64,000 bases of DNA from Blasia pusilla. Lineage: Eukaryota; Marchantiophyta; Marchantiopsida; Blasiales. The notes under the pieces were generated by a model. That model did no database searches. It was not told the DNA's origin and saw only the letters and a list, made by a program, of their open reading frames with translations. The DNA lies in the NCBI GenBank assembly GCA_050084515.1, contig CM114271.1, positions 56,978,001 to 57,042,000 on the forward strand. The letters run 5' to 3'. Shown piece after piece: positions 23,552 to 35,985 of the stretch (the stretch's first letter is position 1; each line of letters opens with the position of its first letter). A program made the position numbers and the translations under genes.

Positions 23552-24303
23552 ATTCCAACTATCCAATGGACATCCAATGAGTCCCTAACTGAGACTCACA
23601 CAAAGTGAATCTCCGGTCGGAATCCAAGTGTGGCGTACAAAGTTCACTCCCTTGGATTAGGTTTGGGTTTTGAGTTCCAACGCGAAACTCCCGTTCCATC
23701 CCGTGCCTCTAAGATGCCGTTTGGCGCTCAAAGTGGGGATTCGTGTTCTAAGACTTCTTGGAGAGACTCCTCCCCTACTAGTACTTCTAGGGATCTCCAG
23801 GGGTCCCTTTTTTTAGGGAAAGACACCCAGGCCTCTCCAATTGGCCCTCAACCCGATTGCTCTCATAATTTTTTTGGCCAATATCTCAATTTGTACTTAT
23901 TCGTTTGCTAAAATATTTAATGCGTTGGAAGCGTCTCAAGATAAGCTTTCCAATGCGTCCTTATTTGTCCCAAATGCATCTTAGGGCTAAATGTTATGGT
24001 CCAAAACATAGTCAAATTCTCCAAACGCTAGTCGTGTTCCAAAACTCGGTCTCACCTCTTTGGCAACCAACCTTCCAAGAATCAACTCATTTCAAGTCTT
24101 GGCTCGTGTTTGGTCTAGATTTCCTGGTTGTGACCACTAATGCATGAAACACACAACTGTGTTCCATGTTTCATCTCTTGGACTTTTCCAAGAGACCTTC
24201 CAACGGCCTTTCCAAAGCGCGATCATTGCAGCGTGAGTCCACTTGAGTTCTGATGTTCCGCTTAGCACCTATTTGGTGTTGTTTGGTTATGAGGGTCGCG
24301 ACA
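23552..24303 (-). repeat. E2 3' LTR (truncated)
   Basis: It matches about 29930-30682, including GAATCCAAGTGTG and CCTTGGATYAGGTTTGGG, and ends GAGGGTCGCGACA. Its outer portion is absent where CACTA1 ends. Confidence 0.85.
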
Positions 24304-24973
24304 CTCATCCCTCCTTAGAAGGTTGATGTCCTCATTAACGCAAACCTTTTTGATGTTAAGTTATGGGAAGCCAACCCCTTAAGACTGAATCGCGTCCTGG
24401 TAGCTAACCCGCAATTTCCCTTTTGGCTTAAGTGTTAGGTTGTCACTTGCAGCATTTAAAATTATTAGCATATTCACTTCAATCAGCCTAGACGAGTTTT
24501 GTAGAACTAATCTAAACTATCAAAATAAGCTAACTAAGTCTGCAACCTAACATCTCACTCACTATTTGTAAACAACCGTCTGTTTACCTAGCCAACTCGT
24601 ACTACCTTTAGGTCACTCGTATTCCATTTAGGCGCATTACTAAGTTCACTCATGCAACATGAATGAGATCATCATAAACCCCAAGACAGACTAATCTGCC
24701 TCGCCAACGTTAAAGCAGGTCCAAATGCTAGTACTTCAACACTTGGTCCTGATCTAGATGCCTTATCCGAATACAAGCTCTCACCTCAAATACTCATTGT
24801 TTGTCCTCCTTGACTTACATCCTAAGCATATGAAGAACTACTCATTGCCATGCACTACCAAACTCAAAATCACAATCACAAGCATCGAATATCTAAATCC
24901 ATGCATTCTTTATTACAACAACTAAACACTTCTAGTTACAATGGGTTATCAGCTCAAGCTTCCCAGTCACAAG
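24304..24973 (-). other. E2 3' untranslated region and polypurine tract
   Basis: The minus strand reads AAGGAGGGATGAG directly before the 3' LTR at about 24304-24318, a good polypurine tract. The rest up to the chromodomain stop has no coding potential. Confidence 0.6.
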
Positions 24974-25372
24974 TTATGTCCTTTGCTTCACCATGTACTT
25001 ACGTATGTGCCTATCTTGCATCCATTTGAAGTCTCGCAACGCCTCTTTTGCGTGTTCAAGATCTGCCTCCGCAATCCAAGTCGCCTCTTTTACATGGTAG
25101 TCTTTCCACTTGACCAAGTACTCGTACTTGGCGACTCTACATTTGGAATGCAGAATGGTCTCCACCTCGAACTGTGGTTCCTCATTTCTGATGACCCATT
25201 GTGGTCTCAACACCATCATTTGTTCCGGATGCACATTGTCTTGAAGACATTTCTTCAATAATGATACATGGAAATTCGGTTGAATTCTGAACTTGTTTGG
25301 CAACTCCAATGTGTACACATCCTCAAATGGCTTTGCCCTGATCACATACGGTCTAGCACACTTGGCTGACAA
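24974..25372 (-). pseudogene. E2 integrase C-terminus with chromodomain
   Basis: The frame begins in the GPY/F-like integrase tail (RPYVIRAKPFEDVYTLELP) and ends in a chromodomain: ETILHSKCRVAKYEYLVKWK, then DYHVKEATWIAEADLEHA. The Tyr/Trp positions of the methyl-lysine cage are recognisable. Chromodomains of this type direct integration toward marked heterochromatin. The frame overlaps the preceding integrase segment, showing a small frameshift. Confidence 0.85.
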
Positions 25373-26466
25373 TTTCGGACAATTCCTTCGGAAGAGTGAG
25401 ATTCTTTACACTCAACCACACTTGTTCCCCAACTTGGAAACTCACTTGGCACCGACTTTTGTTAGCATGCTTCACGTACCTTAGTTGAGCCTTGGCAAGA
25501 TTTTTCCTTGCTTGCTCTTGTTGTTCTTGCATTTCCACTAACAAACATTCCGTCGTTGCTTAACCAGTGTGTGCCGATGTAGCGCCCCTCTAAAGGGCCA
25601 AGTCAAGAGGCCCTTCTGGTTCTCTTTGATACTACAGTTGCAGAATGCTTGGTCGAGTTGTAACAATACTCAGCCATACTTAGCCACTTTGTCCAATCTC
25701 TTTGGTCCGCACTCACATAATTCCTTAAGTAATGGTTCACGACGGAGTTTACTTTTTTTTTTTGCCCAACCATTTGAGGATGGAAGGCTATACTAAAGCT
25801 GATTCTGGTCCTGAACCTCATGAATAGATATTTCCCAAAGGCACTCATAAACTTAAAATCTGGATCAGACACAATGCTCCTACGCAATCCGTGAGTTTGC
25901 CACCAACCATCCAGGAACAGTCAGAAAGTCGCGTAGGCCGTCGCATAATCTCTCGTCGGCACAAACCTCCCCAACTTGCTAAACCGATCAACTATCACAA
26001 GTATAGCCTTGTATCCCTCAGATTACAAAAGACTTGTAATGAAATCCATGCTAATGATTTGCAAGGGTCCCTCCGGGATCGGCATAGGACGAAGTAAGCC
26101 TAGCTTCTTCGCAGAAGTAACTCTGTTAGCCTGACAGGTCACGCAGGTCTTCACATACTGAGCAACATCTTCCTTCCTGTTGGGCCAGAAGAACCTCTTG
26201 GCCAAAAAAGCAAGAGTGGATTTCTCCCCTTTGTGTCCTGCCAAAGGTCCATTGTGACATTCCACAAACACTTTGGTCCATACCTTTCCTTGGCCTACAT
26301 AGATCATACTCTTCTTAAACCTTAGCAAGCCGTGCCTCAAACTTAGATTGGCCACCTTCTCGCCCTGCTTCAACTTCCCAAGGTTCTCAATCGCTTGCGC
26401 ATCCTTCATGAATCCTTCACGAATCCTTCTTTCTAGGTTTGTTTCATTAGGGAACATTGTTCTCAA
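25353..26466 (-). pseudogene. E2 integrase
   Basis: The zinc module is seen as HNGPLAGHKGEKSTLAFL followed by CVTCQANR (about 26100-26250). The core begins with PLQIISMDFITSLL (first Asp). The second part (25603-25887) has SDPDFKFMSAFGKYL, and FHPQMVGQKKK where the catalytic Glu region should be; this shows decay. A segment with LRYVKHANKSR and VGEQVWLSVKNL leads into the C-terminal tail. At least three frame breaks are present. Confidence 0.8.
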
Positions 26467-26469
26467 CAG

Positions 26470-26865
26470 TTATGTCGTCCATGGCATATGCTCATCCCTG
26501 TGACTTAACGCATCTGGAATGACATTGTCTTTCCCCGACTTGTGGATTAGCTCCACATTTTTCAACGCCAAGGTATCATGCCATCGAAGGTGCTTTGGTG
26601 TTACGCAATTCTGGGTCTCAAAATACTTGAGCGATATGTTATCGGTGAATACTCGAGTCTTGTGAAGTCCTTGATCGTGACGCCACTTCCTCAAGCAATG
26701 AACCACCGTGAACAACTCTTTCTCATGAGTGGGCCATCTCCTTTCGGTGTTGCTAATTTTCTTGCTCTCGTATGCTACATGTCTCCCTTTTTGCACCAAC
26801 ATTTGTGCAATCGCAAAATCACTAGCATCAGTGTGGACCTCGAACGGTTGGTCAAACTCCGACAA
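26470..26865 (-). pseudogene. E2 RNase H
   Basis: FEVHTDASDFAI, ERRWPTHEKELFTVVHCLRK and VFTDNISLKYF supply the acidic residues in the expected order. It sits between RT and integrase. Confidence 0.85.
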
Positions 26866-26880
26866 CTTTAGAACTTGTTC

Positions 26881-28167
26881 CTATGAGAGGACCTCCTTGA
26901 CTTGATTGAATGCTGTATCCACTTCCTCGGTCCATATTGTGTTGGAAAACTTTGCGGTCCAATCTGTGAGAGGTTCCACTATTCCCAAAAATTTCTTCAC
27001 GTATGTCCGGTAAAACTGGACCGCTCCGATGAACCTCGTCATCCCCTTTACAATGGAAGGCGGTTCCCATTCGGAAATCGCGCTAACCTTCTCCATGTCT
27101 GGACTCACTCCATCTGCACCAACCACATGCCCCAAGAACTTGATCTTCGTCAAACCAAACTCACTCTTATCCTCATTTGCATACAACTTGTTCGCCTTGA
27201 GTTTCTCAAACACTGTCTTCAAATGTCGAGCGTGCTCCTCTAGTGTTTTCGAATAGATGCGTATGTCATCTATGTAGATGATCACAAACTCATTCATCTC
27301 CTTATGAAAGATGGAGTTCATCAAAGTGGTGAGTGTTGGAGGTGCATTACAAAGACACGAAGGCATTTCCACAAACTCGAACGAATCGTATCTCGTCGTA
27401 CATGTTGTCTTCTCTACATCCACTTCGGCAATCCGAATCTCATAATATCCTAATTTCACGTCAATCCGGCTGAAATACTTGGCACCTGAAAATCAATCAA
27501 AGAGGTCATCCATCCTCGGAAGAGGATAGTTATTCCTTACCATCACTTTATTCAGCGCCCGGTAATCAACATAGAGTCTCAACTTCCCATCCTTCTTCTT
27601 CACAAAGAGGACAGGCGCTCCATAAGGTGACTTGCTAGTTTGGAGGTGACCCCTCTCTTGGAGTTCATCCAACTGTTTCTTCAACTCAACAAGTTCTTCT
27701 TGATTCAACCTATACTGCTCCTTTGAAGGTGGTTGACATCCGAGTTTCACCTCTATCTTATAATCAACCGCCCTGTATGGTGGTAACTCAGTAAGAAGCT
27801 CCTTAGTCAACACATCTCCAAATTCTCTCACAACTCTCTTGAGTGTTTCAGCGATCCCCTTTGAGGCTGAGTTCTGATCTCTGCATGTCGCGCTTGCATC
27901 ATCCTCTACTTGTCTCATCAAGCAAAGGAATCCTTCCTCTAACTCGGCCAAACTCGTCCTCATGATGGCGTTCACCAACTCCGTCTTTCTACGAATCTCA
28001 CAAACCAATCTGAGGTTCATCCATTTGCTTTTAACCAAGACGCTCAACCTCAAAGGTCTTTGCCTTAGTTCCACCTCATACGCATCCAAGAACGTGTTCC
28101 CCAAGACTCCATTGATTCCATTCATATTGCAAACTGTGAAATTCTCTTCAGCTGGAATACTCCGCAT
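26881..28167 (-). pseudogene. E2 reverse transcriptase
   Basis: The N-terminal half ends with [26 protein letters not shown] and [13 protein letters not shown]. After a stop near 27490 the second half has a degraded palm and an intact catalytic box, YIDDIRIYS, then FLGHVVGADGVSPD. Unlike E1, the active-site Asp pair is retained here. Confidence 0.87.
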
Positions 28168-28859
28168 CCCACAACTAGCCCAAAAACGAGCTCTGAGGTC
28201 TGGTGGGACTTGCCTCCCGCAAATCCTACCCTAATGGGTTCATCCGCCTTAGTGGTTTGCAATCCCAATGTCTTCACGATTCTCGAGCTCAAGCATGATT
28301 GCGAAGCACCTGTATCAACGAGCAACATTACATTGCGATTAGCGATCTTGGATCCTAGGTAAACCAAATTTGGTGTTCTCTTGGTGACTTGGAGAGATGT
28401 ATCTAGATCTCTTGCCGATAAGTGCTTAGCAAAAAATGCAATCATACTTGGTTTACTTACCTTGGGCCTCACACACTCCTCAGCCATATGCCTAGGATCG
28501 CCATAATTGTAGCAAATCACTTTGGCGTTTATTGACTTCGGGAACGGCAGCCCTTTTGGCTTTGGGTTGAGTTCCACTCGTTTTGTTGTTGGGGCAAGAG
28601 ATCCTCTGTGGTCATGCTCATCCCCGTTCCAAACCTTCTTGGACACCCCTTTGTTTTTCGGTAACTTAGAAAAACTTTTCGATTCAAAGGGTTTTTGGTT
28701 TTGGACTTCATCGTCCCCTATCGGCTCTCCTAGCCTTAGAAGTTTCGCGCACGTGTCTAGAATGTGAGGCATAAAAAAGAGGGCCTTTTTGGTGCTCGTT
28801 TTGAGTCCACCTAAGAAGATCACCTTCTTCGTAAACTCATCCGTGGAAAGTGAGCTCAT
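28122..28859 (-). pseudogene. E2 gag C-terminus and protease
   Basis: The zinc knuckle reads CYNYGDPRHMAEEC, with its second Cys changed to Tyr. The protease active site is MLLVDTGASQSCLS. This frame overlaps the RT frame by about 45 bp, so one or two bases have been lost or gained. Confidence 0.8.
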
Positions 28860-28945
28860 GTGTGCACTGAACTCTCACACATGAGCGCTAAGGGATCCCC
28901 TTTGGTGCAACCTCATAAACTCCATGCCATCACTATACTATGATA

Positions 28946-29503
28946 TTACAGAGTGAATTGGTTACCAATCAACTCCTTGAAATCTTCCCAACTCAAAGTT
29001 CTTCCACGGCCCAGATGTTCTTTACGGTGAGCCATCCACCACTGGAGAGCGTGATCCTTCAGAAATATGATCGCTACAGTCACCTTGTCTTGCTCATCTG
29101 CCTTTCGCGCTTTGAAATAAAGTTCGAGTTCCGTTAGGAAATCGCTCACTTTCCGAGAACACCCTATTCCTATGAATGGCGTTGGCAAAATTGTCTTATA
29201 AAGCTTCTTGCCAGAACTAGAGGCTCCATTTGACTTGAGTTCTATGATCACCTTGCTCTGTTTGGTCATCTGGTCCACCATCACCTTCATCAAATCCATC
29301 ATTTGGATATAAAAGGCTGGATCATTTGAGTTTGGAGCCGAAGGCCCCGCGGAAAGATTTGCGTTTGGAACATCCTCATGTTTGGCACTTGGCACTTCGG
29401 GAGTCGCAATCTCCACCTCTGGCTCACGGTTCGTCATTGATTTGTATCTCAGCTTTTTTGCTTTGCCTTGCGGCTTCCTCGATTCTTCGCCCTTGGTTGC
29501 CAT
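28946..29503 (-). pseudogene. E2 gag N-terminal part
   Basis: This 185-codon frame has a charged N-terminus followed by a capsid-like region, VSDFLTELELYFKARKADEQ and HALQWWMAHR, typical of Ty3-type gag. It stops just before the 28859 frame, so the polyprotein is broken by a stop and a frameshift. Confidence 0.8.
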
Positions 29504-29638
29504 TTGCGAGTCCTCGCTTTCTCAGATCTCCTCCTCGTCTTTTGTATTCCCCCTCGAGCATCGCCGTCTTCCGAATACCTTGAGTTCTTCTCAACCATCC
29601 ATATATTCTACGACCCCAAATTCAAACTCACCAAGGAT

Positions 29639-29652
29639 TGGCTCTGATACCA
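29639..29652 (-). promoter_or_regulatory. E2 primer-binding site for initiator-Met tRNA
   Basis: The minus strand reads TGGTATCAGAGCCA, complementary to the 3' end of plant initiator-Met tRNA. It lies two bases inside the 5' LTR edge at 29655. Confidence 0.93.
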
Positions 29653-29654
29653 CG

Positions 29655-30682
29655 TGTCTTGCGTTTGCTCTCCTTGAACGTTAATCTTTGTTGTTGTGGA
29701 AGCGTGCGTTCTGTAGGTCACGTTCTCAACGTAGATCTGCATCCAAACATGCACTCCGGTAAGTCGGGTATTGGATGAATCAGTGGGCTAACTTTTTTAG
29801 TTCTCGTCTTGGTCTTTCATCAAGCTCAACCTTCGTAGTTTCACGGTTTACGACATAGGCAAGTCTTGAAAGACTTGGGACAGACTTTATGTTCGGTTCA
29901 AGAACCTCAAATGGCATTTTATGCCTGGAAATTCCAATTTTCTGATGGGCATCCAATGAGTTCCTAACCGAGATTCACACAAAGTGAATCTCGGGTCGGA
30001 ATCCAAGTGTGACGCACAAAGTCCACTCCCTTGGATCAGGTTTGGGTTTTGAGTTCCAACGCGAAACTCTCTTTCCATCCCGTGCCTCTAAGACGTCGTT
30101 TGGTGCTCAAAGTGGAGATGCGTGTTTCAAGACTTCTTGGAGAGACTACTCCCTTACTAGTACTTATGGGGATCTCCGGGGTTCCCTATTTTTAGGGAAA
30201 GATACCCAGGCCTTTCCAATTGGCCCTCAACCCGATTGCTCTCATAATGATTTTTGGCCAATATCTCAGTTTATACTTATATTTTTGCTAAAATATTTAT
30301 TGCATTGGAAGCATCTCAAGATAAGCTTTCTAACGTGCCCTTATTTGTCCCAAACGCATCTTGGGGCTAAACGTTATGGTCCAAAACACAGTCAAATTCT
30401 CCAAACGCTAGTTGTGTTCCAAAAGTGGTTCTCACCTCTTTGGCAACCAACCTTCCAAGACTCAACTCATCTCAAATCTTGGCTTGCGTTTGGTCTAGGT
30501 TTCCTAGTCGCAACCACTAACGCATGAAACGCACAACTTTGTTCCACGTTTCGTCTCTTGGACTTTTCCAAGAGACCTTCCAACGACCTATCCAAAGCGC
30601 GATCATCGCAGCATGAGTCCACTTGAGTTTTGATGTTCCACTTGGCGCGTATTTGGTGTTTTTTGGTTATGAGGGCCCATAC
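29655..30682 (-). repeat. E2 5' LTR
   Basis: It starts TGTCTTGCGTTTGC on the plus strand and matches the left LTR and the solo LTRs at 10031 and 47396. The last bases GAGGG stop short of the expected TCGCGACA, so its outer edge is truncated where the DNA next to E3 begins. Confidence 0.85.
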
Positions 30683-31281
30683 CCAGCGTGCCCTAGGCCG
30701 GGCTAGGGGCCATGCAACCGATGCGGGCTGCGGACGGGCTCAGGTGCGAGCCCCGTGCCACAAGACAGACATAAATCCGCGGACACGGACTTTGTCCGTG
30801 TGCAACCTTGATGTGTGCGCTCTCACATGTCTCTCTCAATGTCAAACCAAACCCACTCTCCTAATGAGAGGCTTGGGTTACACTCATAAGGCAAGGGACC
30901 ATAGCCGCGTCATGCCAAGAGGTTCAACAAAGAGAGAATGAGCTCTCAAGCTTTCTTTCCTTGAGGTATACCCCTGGGCCCCTCTCCCAAACTCTCTCCA
31001 TGGTAATCTATGCTCCCAAGTCACCTCCTTGGCTCTTGACTAAATGTAGGAGGTCAAGGTCCACTTCTAAAAATAGAAAGTTGACCATATACTCAAAATG
31101 GTACTTACCCAAAATAGTAAGTATCTCAATTTGGCTCCAAATGAGCTAATACGAAGGGGAAACTTGGTCTCTCAGGTTTCTTGGGGCCACAGTAGGCCAT
31201 CCTTTACCTCTTGAATCTCTCATCCACTACTTGCGAAGATGCTCTACTAGATCTCACCGATCTATCCTAAAAGACGTGACA
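30683..31281 (-). other. Probable A-type terminal block of E3
   Basis: The right edge reads GACGTGACA, the same terminus as A blocks in E1 and E4. It is separated by two bases (GT) from a B1 block starting at 31284. The body does not match E1 or E4 A blocks by eye, so it is either a diverged subfamily or partly unrelated. A GC-rich stretch lies at 30690-30780. Confidence 0.4.
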
Positions 31282-31681
31282 GTTATCGTGCGCATACACA
31301 TTGCTACACAACATACATCGTTGTCACCGAACACACATACAAACATGCAGACAAGAAGTACTTAAATATCTCCAATCGCTCCCCTAGCTAGTGGTTAGGT
31401 CCCTCTTACTCCAGATAGCCATCTATCCCTACCTACCATGACATACATCTCTCGGACGCTAAGAGCAAGAAGGTCAGATGCTCATGTGGCCCCATCGTTA
31501 GTCGCATTCTTGTCATCCATGTCACAGACACAAGTCTGAATGTAGAACTACCTACTCTATGTACATGTGGAACACATCCATCGTCCCTGAGGAACCCTAG
31601 TGAGAGGTGGCGTCAAGCATGCCATATGCCATCCTCTCGAACATCCATCACAGACTAGCATAGTGGCTGCACCACGGGCAG

Positions 31682-33189
31682 ACCCCCTATCTTTTCTAGC
31701 ACCAATGCAGCAAGCGGGTTGTTATCTTCTTCCATCCATTTTCTTAAGGGGATAGCTAGAGATACCATATGGTCTTCAGTAAGAACTAGATGGTTGGGTC
31801 TTCTAGGAGATGAGGCTTCTTTCCCCGCTCCTGGGTTCCCCATGTGTCTCTCTCCCTTTCCAGCAAAGCTTATGATCCTCGGCAGCGGCACCAAAAAGTT
31901 TTATCTCTTATATGTAATGTACAATGAGTTACAAAATTGATCTTTTTACAATAATTTAATGAGTTCGATCCCCAAGAGGATCATTGTTTAGTGGAAAGAG
32001 AGTTCAAAATTACAATTCTCTTGTAATGAGTGTATTTAAGTGTGTATGATTTCAATTCAATATCTTATCAATATCTTCGGATATTTCTTAGTACCAAGGT
32101 TTCTTTCCTCTATTCTCTCTAGTGGAGTTGACAGCACCCTCAGGTAGATTTCCTCTCAATATCAAGAAACCTCACAGAGATCTCAACATGAAAGCTGGCT
32201 TCTCCTACTTTCGGAACTCAATCCGTCTCGGCAGGCTACTCTCTTTCATACAGATTTTCTACAACTCTATGTTGATTATTCCATTGATGAGAAAGGTTTG
32301 CCTGATTCACTCTTCACCCTTTAGACCCAAAAAGAATACTCAAACATAAGCATTGCACATCAGAATGAATGAATGAGTGCTTTACTACTCCATCAAGAAT
32401 GAGAAAGCTTCAAAAGTGTATACAAGCTCGAGAGGGTTCTATTCCCTTGCTCGGACCATTCCTATAGCATAAGGACTTCGTAAGAGAATGATGATGATAG
32501 CTACTTGCATGTTTCTTAAATACTCTCTGAAGTAGGAGTGATCTAAAGATTCAAAGCGTTCTTGATGAAGCTGGTGTCTCTTCAACATTTGTAATTACCA
32601 AGATCTATGGTGCTCTTCTCTTTTCCCACGATCCCCATGAATCCGTAGAACAAAACTGTCTTAACTACTTATCGGATATAAAGAGTTGTGCCTTTTCCTA
32701 TTTTAACTGTTCTAACTATGTGTGGCTTGAAATCACTGTCAATCTTAGCTTCGCTTCGCTTTTGCTTCTTTTGAGGACGAAGTTGTTTCTCTTGATCTGA
32801 AGACGAAGCGCTTCATTCTTTGTTCTTGTTCCAGGTGCTTCATTCTTCGAGCTTCGTCCAAGAGCGAAGTGCTTCTTTCTCTTCTTCTTCTTCTTCTTCA
32901 TGCTTCGTTCAGGAGCGAAGCACTTCATAGATATGTTCTTAACAGAGCTTCGTTGTCTTTTTGAAGTTTCTTGCTGGGTCTTTAGACTTCGTTATTTTAT
33001 TCTCCTCTCCTCTCAGGCAAATCCTTGATTTTCTATCTCTCTGCCTTGTCCTTGGAGCTTCGTGATTCACTTTAATCTTACTCATTCTTCTCCATAATAA
33101 TATATAATAATCATAATCATAGTGTATATACAAGTCTTCGTTGAATAAAAAGATGTATTTCTTCAAAAGTATAAAATTGTGGGTATCAC
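31682..33189 (-). mobile_element. Tat/Athila-like LTR plus primer-binding site, fragment
   Basis: On the minus strand it begins TGTGATACCCACAATTTTAT at 33189, a typical LTR start. It runs to a primer site, TGGTGCCGCTGCCGAGGAT at about 31876-31894, close to the Asp-tRNA primer site of Tat/Athila elements. About 190 bp of internal sequence with a short gag-like ORF follow before it is cut off at 31682. E3 resumes at 33190, but about 700 bp of E3 is missing across the junction. Confidence 0.7.
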
Positions 33190-33824
33190 AGCATACGCTA
33201 CTCCCTCACTCGCTTTGTTAAGAAATGGAACCAACTCTATCCACTTCAAGAAGTGCTCGACCAACACCATTACATAATGACTATGGTGCTCCGTCAAAGG
33301 CAAAGGTCATGCAAAATCCAAACTCCATCTATAACCTTAACCCATGATCGGAAGTGGATGAAATTGTGGAGTCAGAGCATTGAACGATGATTGGACCTGA
33401 TTACACACTATGCACCTGGCAACAAATAGTTGAACGTCAGTCTGCATGCCTCGCCACCAATATTAAATTTGGAGCAAGTTGTACGTACGCTTCACTCCAA
33501 AATGAACCAACTTCTCATAGGCATGACGCACCAAACATGCTCTCTGTAAAGGATGAGGCACTACAAGTACTCTACCATCCTCCCAAACGTGCAAAACATG
33601 TGTCCCCTCCCACATGATAGGATCCGATCCGACTCTCCAGCACCCACTGTTCTTGCGACACTACCAACATGCAGGTACTCTAAGACTACTCCATTGTCGT
33701 GAATATCTGAGCCACCTATCGTCTCCTCACTAGCCTCTGGATCTAAGGACTCGCCATTGAAGTCAAATTCTCTGCAATCTGGCTCTCCATAGCCAACAAG
33801 CCCAAATAGGCTGACGCGTGCCAT
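33190..33824 (-). pseudogene. E3 integrase remnant
   Basis: Nucleotide similarity to E1 3735-4381 is obvious. Short coding pieces occur in several frames with many stops, including a segment near 33561-33824 equivalent to the pre-integrase linker of E1. Confidence 0.65.
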
Positions 33825-33825
33825 C

Positions 33826-35145
33826 CTAGCACCAACTCCTCATCGCTCTCTCCATGCCAACAAGCTCTAGTCGCATCTCGATGACTTGGGCATGGTTATG
33901 GCTCAAACCATCTACATCTTGGATGAGCGTCTTAGGTCTATGCACCACCTGGAAGTCATACTCCTGCAACAAAAGAGCCCACCTTGCAAGCTTCCCTCTA
34001 AGCTTGTCGGACTCCATCAACCACTTAAGTTGTTGATGATGAGTAATGATGGTAAAGGGGTTGTCAAATAGATAACACCTAAAATGTGCGATAATCCACA
34101 CCACAGCCAAGCACTCACCCTCATACGAGCTATAATTTGCCTCTATAGCATTCTTCGAGCAACTAGCATAAGCCACCATGAACTCTCTACCATCATTTTC
34201 ATACTCACTGAGTATGGCTCCAAGCCCCAACATGCTCCAATCGGTATGCAACTAGAAAGAACACCCCCTGATCGGTCTCCTCTATATGGGCACGGACGTC
34301 AATCTGTCCTTGAGAAACCAAAATACTCTCTCTTGCTCATCCCCCCAGTGCCACTCCTAATCCACCTTGGTAAGCAAGGTCAACGGCTTTGCAATTGAAC
34401 TCGATTAGGAATGGGTAATCTACTCCTAATCTACCCCTTATCCAGTGCCACAATCGAACTATCAGTAGAAGTTCACCAATCGCATGAATGCACAAACTTG
34501 ACTCACATCTTCAAGGCGTAGAATGCATGAAATAGCCTCTACCTTTGTTTGCTGCACACCAAGGCCCGCTGGGTATATCGTATGACCACGTTACTCAATG
34601 TGGCCGTAAAAAAACTTGCACTTATCGGGATGTAACTTCAACGCATGTAATTACAATCATCAAAACACCTGCTCCAGATGCCACTCATGCTCCTTAACCG
34701 TGGCGCTAAAGACTACGATGTCATCAATCTAACATCTAGCAAAATCCACACCTGCCAAGATCCTATCCATGACCCTCTGAAACTCAGACAGGGCGTTCTT
34801 TAACCCAAATGGTAAGAACCGCCACTGGTACAAAAAATCCTTCCCATGAGGATCGATGCCCCAAAATGTTGTCTTCTGCCTGTCCTCCAATGTGATAAGC
34901 AACTGATGGTATTCGGATCGAGGATCTAACAAACTGAAGACCTTTGCATGCCCAATAGCATCAAAGATCTCCTCAAGGGTGGGCATGGCATACCTATAGG
35001 ACTTCGTTTGCCGATTGATAGGTCGGTAATCTCCACACATCCGCCTATCCGTGTAGTTACCATGCACATCCTTCTTGGCGGGCATGACACTAGCAGATGC
35101 ATACTCTCCATGCGACATTTCCACTAGTCCTATGTGATAACCCAC
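33826..35145 (-). pseudogene. E3 RT and RNase H remnant
   Basis: RT pieces at 34729-35145 show HGEYASASVMPAKKD, RRMCGDYRPINRQTK and FLPFGLKNALSEFQ. RNase H at 33826-34251 shows MHTDWSMLGLGA, YEGECLAVVW and ITHHQQLKW. The segment with the catalytic box (about 34400-34720) is heavily mutated. It is closely related to the E1 RT. Confidence 0.75.
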
Positions 35146-35164
35146 TCTTATGAGAATTTTGAAA

Positions 35165-35985
35165 TTTTGATGTTTTGTACATCTTTGCCATTAGCAAATG
35201 CAACCTGCCATGCATCCGAGGTGGACGTCTAGAGCATAGGCTCCAATGTCAAGTCCACCATCTCCTCATTCACTAACTTTGACCATGAGGCAATAACACC
35301 AACTCCACACTCACATAGCATAGCGGCAAGCCAAAAAACTTCGGCGAGTGTACCTCCCAATGTTGTAACATTAGAAGCTAAAAACTATAGGGCACAATAC
35401 ATAGCAATGGCTGTCCCCAACAATGTACTTGACATAAGCTCCATTTGATCATCATCAATAGGAGTTTTTGCGCTTGATTTTTCCATTTTTCGTCATGCTT
35501 GTACACCAACAACATCCATCTTTTGAGATCTCTGATTATGACCCATTGATGGGGTCTTCATCGCCTTAGATAAAGTAAAAAGCTAAGGAAATTTGGTCTG
35601 TTTCTTGCCTTTGCTCCTCTATCGATCCAACTTTGCAGGTACTCCACAAGTAAAGACAACGGTTGCCTCCATCTATACAACCTTGCACATCCAACCAAGA
35701 TCCTCCAAATCTTTAGTTGCTCCATGTGAGATTGATGCGGCTCACGTGGCATCACGTAACCTTAACATTATTGTAGTAATCTCTTGTTGTAACTACTCTA
35801 TGTGTATACACATCCTAGCCTAACGCCCTCAATTCTTTTGACTCATTTGGATGGCAAACCTCTACCTCCTCCACAAGTGAATTCAACTTCTTGTCCTCCT
35901 ACAAGACCACCTTATGCATGACCTCTAAACTTTCTTGGCCCGATAACTTGCTCTACTGCCTTCCTTGACCCTCCATAACACATCT
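35165..35985 (-). pseudogene. E3 gag/protease-linker remnant
   Basis: It shows weak nucleotide similarity to E1 around 8000-8160 (GCAATAACACC..., TCACA..GTGGC). There is no open frame of note. It is cut by CACTA2 at 35986. Confidence 0.45.

Larger units (their letters stand above)
23552..30682 (-). mobile_element. E2: chromovirus (Ty3-type, chromodomain)
   Basis: The right LTR (5' on the coding strand) is 29655-30682 and the left LTR remnant is 23552-24303. The primer-binding site, gag, protease, RT, RNase H, integrase and chromodomain lie in order on the minus strand. The left LTR lacks its first 275 bp or so where CACTA1 abuts it. The right LTR lacks the final TCGCGACA. Several stops show it is inactive. 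Confidence 0.88.
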
